Source of the DNA: Agromyces mediolanus
GTDB taxonomy: Bacteria > Actinomycetota > Actinomycetes > Actinomycetales > Microbacteriaceae
Assembly: GCF_014648575.1 (NCBI RefSeq)
Contig: NZ_BMRJ01000001.1
Location: 434,653-498,652 of the forward strand
Length of the DNA: 64,000 nt
Direction of reading: 5' to 3'
The notes beneath the pieces are model-generated. The model worked only from the letters and a program-made list of their open reading frames with translations. It was not told where the DNA came from and made no database searches. Positions 25,690-33,920 of this stretch are shown in pieces (the stretch's first letter is position 1; every line of letters begins with the position of its first letter). The translations under genes were made by a program, and so were the position numbers.

Positions 25690-26487
25690 ATGTCCACCGT
25701 CCCCGTGACCCGGGTGCTGGCCGACGCCGAGGCCGTCGCCGAGTTCGTCGCCGAACGCATCGCCGACGGCATCGAGCGCGCCCGCGAGGCCGGCGCCGAC
25801 TACGTGCTCGGCTGCCCGAGCGGCCGCACGCCGCTGCCGACGTACCGCGCGCTCGCGCGCCTCGTCCGCGAGCGCGGGCTCGCCATCTCGCACGTGCGCA
25901 TCGCCCTGATGGACGACTACGTGGTCGAGACCGAGTCGGGCTTCCGCAACGTCGACCTCGAGGCGCACAACAGCTGCCGCCGCTTCGTCCGCGACGAGGT
26001 GGTCGGCCCGCTGAACGCGGCCGCGGCCGACGAGGGGATGCCGGAGGACCGGCTGCTCCAGCCGGATCCGGCGAACCCCGAGGCGTACGACGAACTGCTG
26101 CGCGAGGCGGGCGGCATCGACTGCTTCCTGCTCGCGAGCGGTGCCGGCGACGGGCACGTGGCCTTCAACCCGCCCGGTTCGGCCCGCGACAGCGGCAGCC
26201 GGATCGTGCGGCTGGCCGAGCAGACCCGCATCGACAACCTGGGCACCTTCCCCGAGTTCGGCTCGCTCGACGCGGTGCCGAGCCACGGGCTCACGGTCGG
26301 CATCGGCACGATCGCGGAGCTCTCCCGCAGCGCGGTGATGATCATCACGACAGCGGAGAAGCGCGAGGCGTTCGAGCGCATCTCGACCGCTGCGGCGTAC
26401 GACCCGGAGTGGCCCGCGACCGTCGTCGCGGAGTGCGCCGACGCGCTCGTCGTGGCCGATCGCGCCGCCGCCGGAGTGCGCGAGTAG
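25690..26487 (+). CDS. NagB/6-phosphogluconolactonase-family protein
   Basis: A 265-aa protein of the sugar-phosphate isomerase/deaminase family. The motifs LGCPSGRTPLPTYRAL (phosphate loop), IALMDDYV (NagB: MDEY) and GDGHVAFNPPGS (NagB: GDGHIAFNEPGS) fit glucosamine-6-phosphate deaminase better than gluconolactonase. AGGAGAACC precedes the ATG, 53 bp after iolD on the same strand, so it is the last gene of the inositol operon. NagB would turn an amino-sugar phosphate into a keto-sugar phosphate plus ammonia. Classical inositol breakdown needs no such step, which makes its presence notable. Confidence 0.85.
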   Translation: MSTVPVTRVLADAEAVAEFVAERIADGIERAREAGADYVLGCPSGRTPLPTYRALARLVRERGLAISHVRIALMDDYVVETESGFRNVDLEAHNSCRRFVRDEVVGPLNAAAADEGMPEDRLLQPDPANPEAYDELLREAGGIDCFLLASGAGDGHVAFNPPGSARDSGSRIVRLAEQTRIDNLGTFPEFGSLDAVPSHGLTVGIGTIAELSRSAVMIITTAEKREAFERISTAAAYDPEWPATVVAECADALVVADRAAAGVRE

Positions 26488-26519
26488 GCGGCGCGCCATC
26501 CCGTTCGATGGCTTTGTAT

Positions 26520-26532
26520 TGTCAAATTGACA
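26520..26532. promoter_or_regulatory. Candidate operator/promoter of the PHP-transporter operon
   Basis: TGTCA-AAT-TGACA is an inverted repeat 64 bp before the PHP gene. It shares the TGTC/GACA half-sites of the operators at 20870 and 36055 but with wider spacing. The TTGACA at 26527-26532 can also serve as a -35 box (weak -10 GAGGAT at 26550-26555), so the site would overlap the promoter. Confidence 0.4.
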
Positions 26533-26596
26533 TTCTGACATCACTGGTCGAGGATGGGACTGCGCTCGCGCACCTCCCCCGATTCAAGGACGCATC

Positions 26597-28072
26597 ATGA
26601 CCGCACCCTCTGCCGATCGACCCGGCACCGTGCTGCTCGACGTCGCCGACGTGCTGCGGCAGCCGCTGCCCGGCGAGTACCTCGATCGGGTCGTCGACGT
26701 GCCTGCGGGCACGGGGGAGCTGCGGGTCGAGCTCGACTACGACAAGGTCACCGACCGCTTCCAGCTCTACGCCGCGCTCATCGACCCCGACGGCGTGTTC
26801 CGCGGGCACGTGCAGTGCCCCGGCGGCCCGGGCCCGCGCGAGCTGCGCTTCACCGTCGGTGAGCGGCACGCGAGCCCCGGCGCCATCGCGGGGCCCATCC
26901 CCGCGGGGGCCTGGACCCTCCGGATCGACCTCGACCGCTTCCGCGAGGACGGCCCCTATGCGCTGCGGCTCATCGCGGTGCCGGGAGAGTCCGGAGCGCC
27001 GACGGCGGCGCCCGACGCCGAGGGGCGGACCGAGGCATCCGCCGCGCCGGCCTCCGGTGCCGAGCCCGCGAGCGCGCCGAGCTGGCTCCGCGGCGAGCTG
27101 CACTGCCACTCGGTGCACAGCGACGGGCGCGACGGGGTCGACGCCATCGTCGCCGAGGCGCGCCACCGCGGCTTCGACTTCCTCGCGCTCAGCGACCACT
27201 TCACCTGGAGCCACTGGGGGCCGCTCGCCGAGGCCGCGACCGCGGCCGGCGGGCCGATCGTGCTGCCCTCGATCGAGGTCACCACGCACCGCGGCCACGG
27301 CAACGCCCACGGCCTACGCGAGTGGGTCGACGTGTACGTCGACGGCCCCGGGCGGGGCGCGGGCGAACTCGTCCGCGAGGTCCACGCGCAGGGTGGGCTG
27401 TTCGGCGTCAACCACCCCTTCAGCGGCCAGCAGGCCTGGCGGCGCGCCGACGTGCCGTGGGCCGAGGTCGACCTGCTCGAGGTCGTGAACCAGGGGCAGG
27501 ACGCCAACAACGACGCCGCCATCGGCCTCTGGGACCGCCTGCTCGCCGAGGGCCACGACATCGCCCCCGTCGCCGGCACCGACTGCCACGAGCTCGGCGA
27601 CCCCGCCCAGCGCCTCGGCCAGGTGGTCACCGCCGTGCGGGTCGCCGAGCGCAGCGCCGAGGGCCTGCTCGACGGGCTCCGCCGCGCCGCCACCGTCGTC
27701 ACCCGCGGCGCGGAGCTCGAGCTGCGGCTGCGCAGCGAGGGCCGGGAGGCCGGCCTCGGCGAGCACCTCGAGCTCGGGGCGGGCCCCGTCGAGCTCGAGA
27801 TCGACTTCCGCATCGACGTGCCCTGCGCCCTGTTCGTGCTGCGCGACGGCCTGATGTGGTTCCAGGGCGACGTCGAGCCCGAGCAGTCGCGGCTCGTCGT
27901 CGTCGACGAGGAGCCCGTCGCCGCGGCGTACCGCGTCGAGCTGCACCGCCGCTCCGACGACCCGCGGCACTGGGCGTCCGCCTGGCGCTCGCACGAGTCC
28001 TTCGAAGCCCTCACGAGCTTCGTCCGCACTGTCCATCGCACCACCAGTCACACGCACGAAGGAGAATCATGA
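26597..28072 (+). CDS. PHP-domain metallophosphoesterase (CehA-like)
   Basis: A 491-aa protein with an N-terminal beta-rich domain (about 1-130), a Pro/Ala linker (130-162) and a PHP domain (165-375). Metal ligands are visible: HCH (169-171), SDH (199-201), Glu227, NHP (272-274) and GTDCH (327-331). PHP enzymes hydrolyse phosphate mono- or diesters with two or three metals. A C-terminal beta domain (about 390-470) follows. No export signal is seen, so it should act in the cytosol on an imported phosphate ester. It is first in an operon with an AfuA-type importer and an IolE-like enzyme; the stop overlaps the next start (ATGA). Confidence 0.85.
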   Translation: MTAPSADRPGTVLLDVADVLRQPLPGEYLDRVVDVPAGTGELRVELDYDKVTDRFQLYAALIDPDGVFRGHVQCPGGPGPRELRFTVGERHASPGAIAGPIPAGAWTLRIDLDRFREDGPYALRLIAVPGESGAPTAAPDAEGRTEASAAPASGAEPASAPSWLRGELHCHSVHSDGRDGVDAIVAEARHRGFDFLALSDHFTWSHWGPLAEAATAAGGPIVLPSIEVTTHRGHGNAHGLREWVDVYVDGPGRGAGELVREVHAQGGLFGVNHPFSGQQAWRRADVPWAEVDLLEVVNQGQDANNDAAIGLWDRLLAEGHDIAPVAGTDCHELGDPAQRLGQVVTAVRVAERSAEGLLDGLRRAATVVTRGAELELRLRSEGREAGLGEHLELGAGPVELEIDFRIDVPCALFVLRDGLMWFQGDVEPEQSRLVVVDEEPVAAAYRVELHRRSDDPRHWASAWRSHESFEALTSFVRTVHRTTSHTHEGES

Positions 28073-29106
28073 AGCACGGCAGGAAGTTCGCCGCGGTCGG
28101 CATCGCCGCCGTCTCGGCGTCGCTCGTCCTCAGCGGCTGCAGCGCCATCGTCGGCGGCCAGCCCGCGGGCGGCGACGACTCGGCCGAGTCCGGCACCGTC
28201 GTCGTCTACGCGGCGCACGGCCCCGAGGTGACCGACCCCATCATCGCCGCGTTCGAGAAGGCGTACCCCGACATCTCGGTCTCGCTCACCGCGAGCCCCG
28301 GCACGGGCGAGCTCATCAGCCGCGTCGAGAGCGAGATGAAGAACCCGCTCGGCGACGTCGCCTGGGGCGGCTCGAGCGAGAACTACGCGGCCGCGTCCGA
28401 GGGCGCCTTCGCCGCGGTCGAGCTCGAGAACGACGAGGCCACCGTCGTCACCGACCCCGAGCACAAGTGGCACGCCACCGACGCGCTCTTCCAGGCCATC
28501 GCGGTGAACACCGAGCGCGTCACCGACGCGTCGAGCTACCCCGAGAGCTTCGAGGACCTGGCCGACCCGAAGTGGCGCGAGGCGGGCCAGATCGCCTTCG
28601 CGAACCCGCGCTCCTCGGGCACCTCCTACTCGCTGCTCGCCGCCATGGTGACCGCGCACGACTGGGACTTCCTCGACGGTTTCCTGCCGAACGCGAAGGT
28701 CGTCGACGGCAGCTCGCAGATGTTCGACGGCGTGCGCACCGGCGAGTACGCGCTCGGCTTCATCAACGAGGACCTCGGCGCGACCTGGGTCGCCGAGGGC
28801 GCCCCGCTCGAGCTCATCTACCCGAGCGACGTCGTGTCGAACCAGATCGGCGTCGCCGCCGTGATCGAGGGCGCGAAGCACCCGAAGGCCGCCGAGACCT
28901 TCGTGAACTACCTCATGTCGAAGGAGGCGCAGCAGCTCATGGTCGACGAGGTCGGCCGCCGCTCCGCGCGCACCGACGTCGCCCCGCCCGCCGGGCTGCC
29001 CGCCGCCGACGAGCTGAACCTCGCCGCTCCGGACCCCAAGGTCTTCGCGACCGACAAGGACGCCGTGCTCGCCCGCTTCGACGAGAAGCTCGCGAGCGCC
29101 AAGTAA
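28069..29106 (+). CDS. AfuA/FbpA-type ABC substrate-binding lipoprotein
   Basis: Solute-binding protein of 345 aa with lipobox LSGC (Cys24). After the signal peptide comes VVVYAAHGPEVTDPIIAAFEKAYPD, the usual start of this class. The ferric-binding tyrosine pair of FbpA is not seen; the C-terminal part reads LGFINEDLGATWVAEGAPLELIYPSD in two blocks, as in AfuA-type proteins that bind hexose phosphates or phosphonates. A phosphorylated ligand is therefore plausible, matching the phosphoesterase encoded just upstream. A strong hairpin follows the stop. Confidence 0.82.
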   Translation: MKHGRKFAAVGIAAVSASLVLSGCSAIVGGQPAGGDDSAESGTVVVYAAHGPEVTDPIIAAFEKAYPDISVSLTASPGTGELISRVESEMKNPLGDVAWGGSSENYAAASEGAFAAVELENDEATVVTDPEHKWHATDALFQAIAVNTERVTDASSYPESFEDLADPKWREAGQIAFANPRSSGTSYSLLAAMVTAHDWDFLDGFLPNAKVVDGSSQMFDGVRTGEYALGFINEDLGATWVAEGAPLELIYPSDVVSNQIGVAAVIEGAKHPKAAETFVNYLMSKEAQQLMVDEVGRRSARTDVAPPAGLPAADELNLAAPDPKVFATDKDAVLARFDEKLASAK

Positions 29107-29117
29107 TCCATCCCCGA

Positions 29118-29148
29118 GGCCGGGTCGACGCGACGCGTCGGCCCGGCC
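29118..29148 (+). terminator. Intra-operon hairpin after the binding-protein gene
   Basis: GGCCGGGTCGACGC (29118-29131) pairs with GCGTCGGCCCGGCC (29135-29148), 14 bp with one G-U pair and a 3-base loop. Like the hairpin at 19289-19320 it separates a binding-protein gene from its permease gene and probably sets their ratio. Confidence 0.6.
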
Positions 29149-29163
29149 GGAAACGGTGCCACC

Positions 29164-30897
29164 ATGCCTAGCAACGACCTGCGGGAACGCGTCGAACCGC
29201 TCGAGGAGACGCTCGCGCCGCCCGCACCCGTCCCCGTCAAGCGCCGCGCGAGCCGTCGCCCCGGCGTCTGGCTCCTCGTCGCGCTCGGGCTGCTCCTGCT
29301 GCTCGCCTCGACGATCGTGCTCCCGCAGCTGCGGCTCGTCGGCGAGGCGTTCACGGACGACGGCGGCTTCTCGTTCGCGAACTTCATCGAGTTCTTCACG
29401 ACGCCGAGGTTCCAGGAAGCCATCCTGAACTCCCTCGTCGTCGCGGTCGTCGCGGGCGTGCTCGCCTGCGCCGTCGCGGTGCCGGCGGCCTACGTGCTCG
29501 CGCAGTTCGACCTGCCGGGCCGCAACGGCTTCCTCACCCTCGCCACGATGGCGACGGTGTCGCCGCCGTTCCTCGGCGCCTACGCGTGGGTGCTGCTGCT
29601 CGGCCGCGGCGGCATCCTCACCACCCAGCTGCGGGCGTGGGGCATCGAGCTGCCGTTCGACACCATCATCGGGCCCGGCGGCATCGTCTGGGTGACCGTC
29701 TGGGCCACCCAGGCCCTCGTCTTCCTGCTCGCCTACGACGCGTTCCGGGCGATCGACCCGAGCCTCGACGAGGCCTCCTCGAGCGTCGGCGCCGGCCCCT
29801 GGCGCACCCGCCTGCGGATCGTGCTGCCGATGGCGGTGCCGGCACTTGTGACCGGGTTCTACATGTCGAGCATGAAGATCTTCACCGACTTCGGCACGCC
29901 GCTCATCATCGGCGGCGGCACCCCCATGCTGCCCACCGCGGTGTACTACGAGTTCCTCTCCGAGGTCTCGACGAACCCGGCCATCGCTTCGGCCGGCAGC
30001 CTCGTCATGCTCGGCGTCGCCTGCATCGCCCTCGCCCTGCAGCAGTGGGCGCTGCGCCGCCGCACCTACGCCTCGGTGTCGAGCCGGCGCCGTCCGCTCC
30101 AGCCGGTGCGCGGTGTGAAGAAGGGCCTCATGATCGCGTACCTGGGCGTCGTCTTCGGCCTCTCCTTCGTGCCGCACCTCGTCGTCGTCGGCACGAGCCT
30201 GCTCACCTGGAAGGCGGGCATCCTGAAGTGGATCCCCACCTTCGACAACTACGTGCGGCTCTTCGACGAGAACCTCGAGGTCATCCTGATGAGCCTGCTG
30301 CTCGCGGGCATCGCCTGCGTGCTCTGCGTCATCGTCGCCGTGCTCGTCGCGTACCTCACCGTGCGCCGCCGCTACACGGTCATCAGCCCCGCGCTGAACG
30401 TCATCACGATGGTGCCGTACATCATCCCGGGCACCGTGCTCGCGATCGGCCTCATCCTCGCCTTCGGCAGCGGGCCGCTGATCCTCACCGGCACGGCGAC
30501 GATCCTCGTGCTGGCGTACTTCATCCGCCGCATCCCGTACGTGACCAAGTCGATCGAGGCCGCGCTCACGCAGGTGCACCCGGCCCTTGAGGAGGCGGCC
30601 ATGAGCGTCGGCGCGAAGCCCATGCGCGCCTTCCGGCAGATCACGGTGCCGCTCGTGCGGCCCGCGATCGTGTCCGGCGGCACCGTCGGCTTCCTGCAGA
30701 TGGTCACCGAGCTGAGCGCCACGGTGATGCTGTACTCGGTGCCGTTCATCACGATGACCGTCGTCATCTTCACGAACGCGATGCAGCCGGCGAGCCCCTT
30801 CGGCGTCGCCTCCGCCATGACCGTCGTGCTGATGCTGGCCGTCTACATCCCGCTGTACTTCGTGCGGCGCAAGTTCGCCTCGGTCACGAGCGTCTAA
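29164..30897 (+). CDS. Fused two-domain ABC permease (AfuB/FbpB type)
   Basis: Inner-membrane permease of 577 aa made of two consecutive binding-protein-dependent transport domains with about 12 membrane segments. Two EAA-type loops are visible: SLDEASSSVGAGPWRTRLRI (about 198-217) and ALEEAAMSVGAKPMRAFRQI (about 475-494), one per half. This fused layout is typical of the AfuABC/FbpABC class. It sits between the binding protein and the ATPase genes (16 bp to the next). Confidence 0.88.
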   Translation: MPSNDLRERVEPLEETLAPPAPVPVKRRASRRPGVWLLVALGLLLLLASTIVLPQLRLVGEAFTDDGGFSFANFIEFFTTPRFQEAILNSLVVAVVAGVLACAVAVPAAYVLAQFDLPGRNGFLTLATMATVSPPFLGAYAWVLLLGRGGILTTQLRAWGIELPFDTIIGPGGIVWVTVWATQALVFLLAYDAFRAIDPSLDEASSSVGAGPWRTRLRIVLPMAVPALVTGFYMSSMKIFTDFGTPLIIGGGTPMLPTAVYYEFLSEVSTNPAIASAGSLVMLGVACIALALQQWALRRRTYASVSSRRRPLQPVRGVKKGLMIAYLGVVFGLSFVPHLVVVGTSLLTWKAGILKWIPTFDNYVRLFDENLEVILMSLLLAGIACVLCVIVAVLVAYLTVRRRYTVISPALNVITMVPYIIPGTVLAIGLILAFGSGPLILTGTATILVLAYFIRRIPYVTKSIEAALTQVHPALEEAAMSVGAKPMRAFRQITVPLVRPAIVSGGTVGFLQMVTELSATVMLYSVPFITMTVVIFTNAMQPASPFGVASAMTVVLMLAVYIPLYFVRRKFASVTSV

Positions 30898-30913
30898 AGA
30901 AAGCGAGAGAGCA

Positions 30914-32041
30914 ATGGAACGTGGCAACGGAGTCGCCGTCGGCGTCGAGGCCATCAGCAAGGAGTTCCCGGGGCACGTCGCGCTGAAGGGCGTCGACCTC
31001 GAGATCGAGGCGCGCTCGTTCACGACGCTGCTGGGGCCCTCGGGCTGCGGCAAGACGACGCTGCTGCGCATCCTCGCGGGCTTCGAGACCGCGACGAGCG
31101 GCCGGGTCACCTTCGACGGGCGCGACATCGCGCGGATGCCGTCGTGGAAGCGCAACATCGGCTTCGTCTTCCAGAACTATGCGCTCTGGCCGCACATGAG
31201 CATCCGCGACAACATCGCCTACGGGCTGAAGCTGCGCAAGCTCGGCAAGGAGCAGATCGCCGAGCGGGTCGCCGAGTCGCTGCGGATGGTCGGCCTCGAC
31301 GGCCGCGCCGAGGCGTTCCCGGGCCAGCTCTCCGGCGGGCAGCAGCAGCGCGTCGCCATCGCCCGCGCCCTCGCGCTCCGGCCGAACGTGCTGCTCCTCG
31401 ACGAGCCGCTGTCGAACCTCGACGCGAAGATGCGCATCGGCATGCGCCAGGAGCTGCTGCGCCTGCAGCGCGAGGTCGGCATCACCGCGGTCTACGTGAC
31501 GCACGACCAGGAGGAGGCGCTCGAGATGAGCGACCAGGTCGCGGTCATGCACGACGGCCGCATCGACCAGGTCGGCTCGCCGCAGGCGATCTACGAGACC
31601 CCGGAGACGGCGTTCGTCGCCTCCTTCATCGGCCACGTGACCCTCCTCGGCGGCGTGAGCGACGGCGCCGGCGGCTTCCGCCCCGACCTGCCGATCGCCG
31701 GCACCCTGCCCGCGTTCAGCGGTGCGCTCCCGAACGGCCGGGCGCAGCTCGTGCTCCGGCCCGAGGACCTCGACCTCGTCGACGACGTCGAGCAGGCGCA
31801 CCTCCGCGGCACCCTGGTGCGCTCGAGCTACCACGGCCGCGGCTACCGGTCCGCGCTGCGGCTGGCCGACGGCACGATGTGCGAGGTCGACCACCGCCGT
31901 CCGGTGGCGGCCGGCACGGGCGAGGAGGCCGGCATCCGCGTCGGCGCAGCCGCCCTCGTCCCCGAGTCGGACGACTACTATCGCGAAGCGGCGCCCGAGG
32001 CCGAGGCGGCCGAGGAGCTCGTCGCCGCACCGGCCGCGTGA
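30914..32041 (+). CDS. ABC transporter ATPase (AfuC/PotA type)
   Basis: ATPase of 375 aa that powers the adjacent importer. Walker A is GPSGCGKT (41-48), the Q-loop is FVFQNYALWPH, the signature is LSGGQQQRVA, Walker B is LLLDEPLSNLD and the switch is VTHDQEEALE. A C-terminal TOBE-like regulatory domain follows (about 240-350). The extreme C-terminus is Ala/Glu-rich and probably disordered. The AAAGAAAGCGAGAG segment ahead of the ATG supplies the ribosome site. Confidence 0.9.
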   Translation: MERGNGVAVGVEAISKEFPGHVALKGVDLEIEARSFTTLLGPSGCGKTTLLRILAGFETATSGRVTFDGRDIARMPSWKRNIGFVFQNYALWPHMSIRDNIAYGLKLRKLGKEQIAERVAESLRMVGLDGRAEAFPGQLSGGQQQRVAIARALALRPNVLLLDEPLSNLDAKMRIGMRQELLRLQREVGITAVYVTHDQEEALEMSDQVAVMHDGRIDQVGSPQAIYETPETAFVASFIGHVTLLGGVSDGAGGFRPDLPIAGTLPAFSGALPNGRAQLVLRPEDLDLVDDVEQAHLRGTLVRSSYHGRGYRSALRLADGTMCEVDHRRPVAAGTGEEAGIRVGAAALVPESDDYYREAAPEAEAAEELVAAPAA

Positions 32042-32067
32042 GCGACCGCAGGAAGAAGGAGCAGCAG

Positions 32068-32961
32068 ATGCGCATCGGTTCGGCCCCCGTCAGCTTCGGC
32101 ATCCACGGCGGGGCGGATGTCTCCAAGCTCGCCGCGACCCCGCGCGAGCTCGTCGCGGCGATGGCGGCCGCCGGCTACACCGGCTCGGAGCTCGGCCCGC
32201 CCGGGTTCTTCGGCACCCCCGAGCAGACCGCGACCCTGTTCGCCGACCACGGCCTCGCCGTGCTCGGCGCCTACGTGCCGCTGCACCTCAGCCAGCCGGA
32301 CGAGGTCATGGCGGCCGACCTCGAGGGCATGCGCCGCACGCTCGAGGAGCTGGCCGCGGCCGGCGGCGAGGGGCTCGCCATCCTCGCCGACGAGGGCGAC
32401 GAGGCGATCATCGCGCACCCGTTCCGCCCGAACGCCGAGCGCGGCCTCGACGCCGCGCAGTGGGACCTCGCGCTCGAGCGCCTCGCCGCGGCCGAGGAAC
32501 TGGCCCGCCAGGCCGGCCTGCGCACGAGCTTCCACCCGCACTTCGGCACCTACGTGGAGCAGGCGCCCGAGATCGACGTGCTGCTCCAGCGCACCGGCAT
32601 CGGCCTCTGCCTCGACACCGGCCACTTCGTGCTCGGCGGCGCCGACCCGGTCGCGTACCTGCGCGAGTGGGGCCACCGCGTGAACCACGTGCACGTGAAG
32701 GACGTCCGCCCCGCCGTGCTCGAGGCCGCGAAGGCCTCGGGCAACGAGCGCATCGACGACTGGTGGGACGAGGTCTCGGTGCCGCTCGGCACCGGCGACG
32801 GGCCGCTCGAGGAGTTCCTCGCCGAGATCCGCCGCAGCGACTACGACGGCTGGCTCGTCGTCGAGCAGGACGGCGCGCCCGCGACCGCCGAGACCTGGGA
32901 CCGCATCGTCGGCGACCAGCGGCACAACCACGACTGGATCGCCGAGCGGCTCGGCCGATGA
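32068..32961 (+). CDS. iolE: IolE-like TIM-barrel dehydratase/isomerase
   Basis: A 297-aa sugar-phosphate isomerase/epimerase-fold protein. It resembles inosose dehydratase IolE: N-terminal IGSAPVSFGI, AGYTGSELGPPGFFG, HPHFGTYVE (about 154-162), LCLDTGHFVLGGADP and the metal-site segment VNHVHVKDVRP, then DGWLVVEQD. The metal ligands of the family (Glu, Asp, His, Glu) have counterparts here. IolE makes the trihydroxycyclohexane-dione that IolD opens, so it would complete the inositol route. A relative acting on another inosose or keto-glycoside is possible. AAGGAG lies 7 bases before the ATG. Confidence 0.78.
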   Translation: MRIGSAPVSFGIHGGADVSKLAATPRELVAAMAAAGYTGSELGPPGFFGTPEQTATLFADHGLAVLGAYVPLHLSQPDEVMAADLEGMRRTLEELAAAGGEGLAILADEGDEAIIAHPFRPNAERGLDAAQWDLALERLAAAEELARQAGLRTSFHPHFGTYVEQAPEIDVLLQRTGIGLCLDTGHFVLGGADPVAYLREWGHRVNHVHVKDVRPAVLEAAKASGNERIDDWWDEVSVPLGTGDGPLEEFLAEIRRSDYDGWLVVEQDGAPATAETWDRIVGDQRHNHDWIAERLGR

Positions 32962-33920
32962 CCGAGGCCGTGCTCGCCCTCGACGTCGGGGGCACGAAGG
33001 CGCACGGCGCGCTCGTCGACCGCGAGTACCGGCTGCTCGACGAGGGCTTCGCGCGGACCGCCGGGCGCGACCCCGGCCTCGCGGCGACGCTCGGCCTCGC
33101 CGCCGAGCTGCTCGAGCGGGCCCGGAACACCGGCACGGCGGTGCGCGCCGTCGTCGCCGGCTTCCCCGAGTACGTCTCGAACGAGGGCGTCGTGACCGCG
33201 CACGAGGTGCTCGACTGGACCGTGCAGCCCGGCGAGGCGCTCGCCGGGCTCGCGGGCGGCGTGCCGGTTCGCATCGCGAGCGACGTGAAGGCGGGCGCGC
33301 TCGGCGAGCTCGCCCTCGGCCGCGGGCGGGAACACGACGGCTTCGTCTACGTGTCGCTCGGCACCGGCATCTCGACCGCGATCGTGCTCGACCGCACGCT
33401 CCACGATGGCGTGCGCGGCGAGGCGATCGGCTTCGGCGAGTGGTCGGTGCCCGCCGAGCTCGACCCCGAGTGGCGCGGCAACCTCGAGGGCTTCGCCTCC
33501 GGCTCCGGCATCGCGGCCCGCTACCTCGCCCGCACCGGCACCGAGCTCGCCGAGGGCGGCGCGCGCGGCGTGCTCCAGGCGGATGCCTCGGGCGACCCCG
33601 TCGCCGCCGAGATCGTCGACACCGCCGCCGTCGCGATCGGGCGCGCCATCGCGCAGCTCGTCTCGCTGCTCGACCCGCCCGCGATCGTGCTGGCGGGCGG
33701 CCTCGGCTCCGCGGACACCCGGCTGGCCCGAGGCATCCGCACCGAGTACGAGCGCGTCGCATCGCGCCGGCCGTCCCCGCCGCCGCTGCTGTCGAGCGGC
33801 GTGCCCACGAACCCCGGACTCCTGGGCGCCGCCGCGCTCGCCTGGGAGCTCGCCACCGCCTCCGAGGCCGCACCGCCGCCCGCGGCCGGCCCGGCATCAC
33901 GAGAAGAGAGAACCGCATGA
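32958..33920 (+). CDS. ROK-family sugar kinase lacking the zinc motif
   Basis: A 320-aa sugar kinase-like protein. The ATP phosphate loop LALDVGGTKAHGAL lies at residues 6-19, and the catalytic-base region SDVKAGALGE places Asp109. VYVSLGTGISTAIVLD follows. The usual ROK zinc site CxCGxxGC is missing: the matching region reads EWRGNLEGFASG without any Cys, as in a minority of ROK proteins. The start overlaps the upstream stop (ATGA). A hexose or hexosamine kinase role would fit the NagB-like gene of operon 1; the substrate is not shown by sequence. Confidence 0.82.
   Translation: MTEAVLALDVGGTKAHGALVDREYRLLDEGFARTAGRDPGLAATLGLAAELLERARNTGTAVRAVVAGFPEYVSNEGVVTAHEVLDWTVQPGEALAGLAGGVPVRIASDVKAGALGELALGRGREHDGFVYVSLGTGISTAIVLDRTLHDGVRGEAIGFGEWSVPAELDPEWRGNLEGFASGSGIAARYLARTGTELAEGGARGVLQADASGDPVAAEIVDTAAVAIGRAIAQLVSLLDPPAIVLAGGLGSADTRLARGIRTEYERVASRRPSPPPLLSSGVPTNPGLLGAAALAWELATASEAAPPPAAGPASREERTA

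Noticed and set aside
28048-31158. A 1036-codon open frame on the minus strand
   Set aside because: It lies opposite the binding-protein, permease and ATPase genes, has a low-complexity Asp/Arg/His-rich translation with no domain, and is a shadow of high-GC codon bias.
28069-32041. A ferric-iron uptake system
   Set aside because: Although the class includes FbpABC, the binding protein shows no iron-binding tyrosine pair and the operon is otherwise sugar-related.
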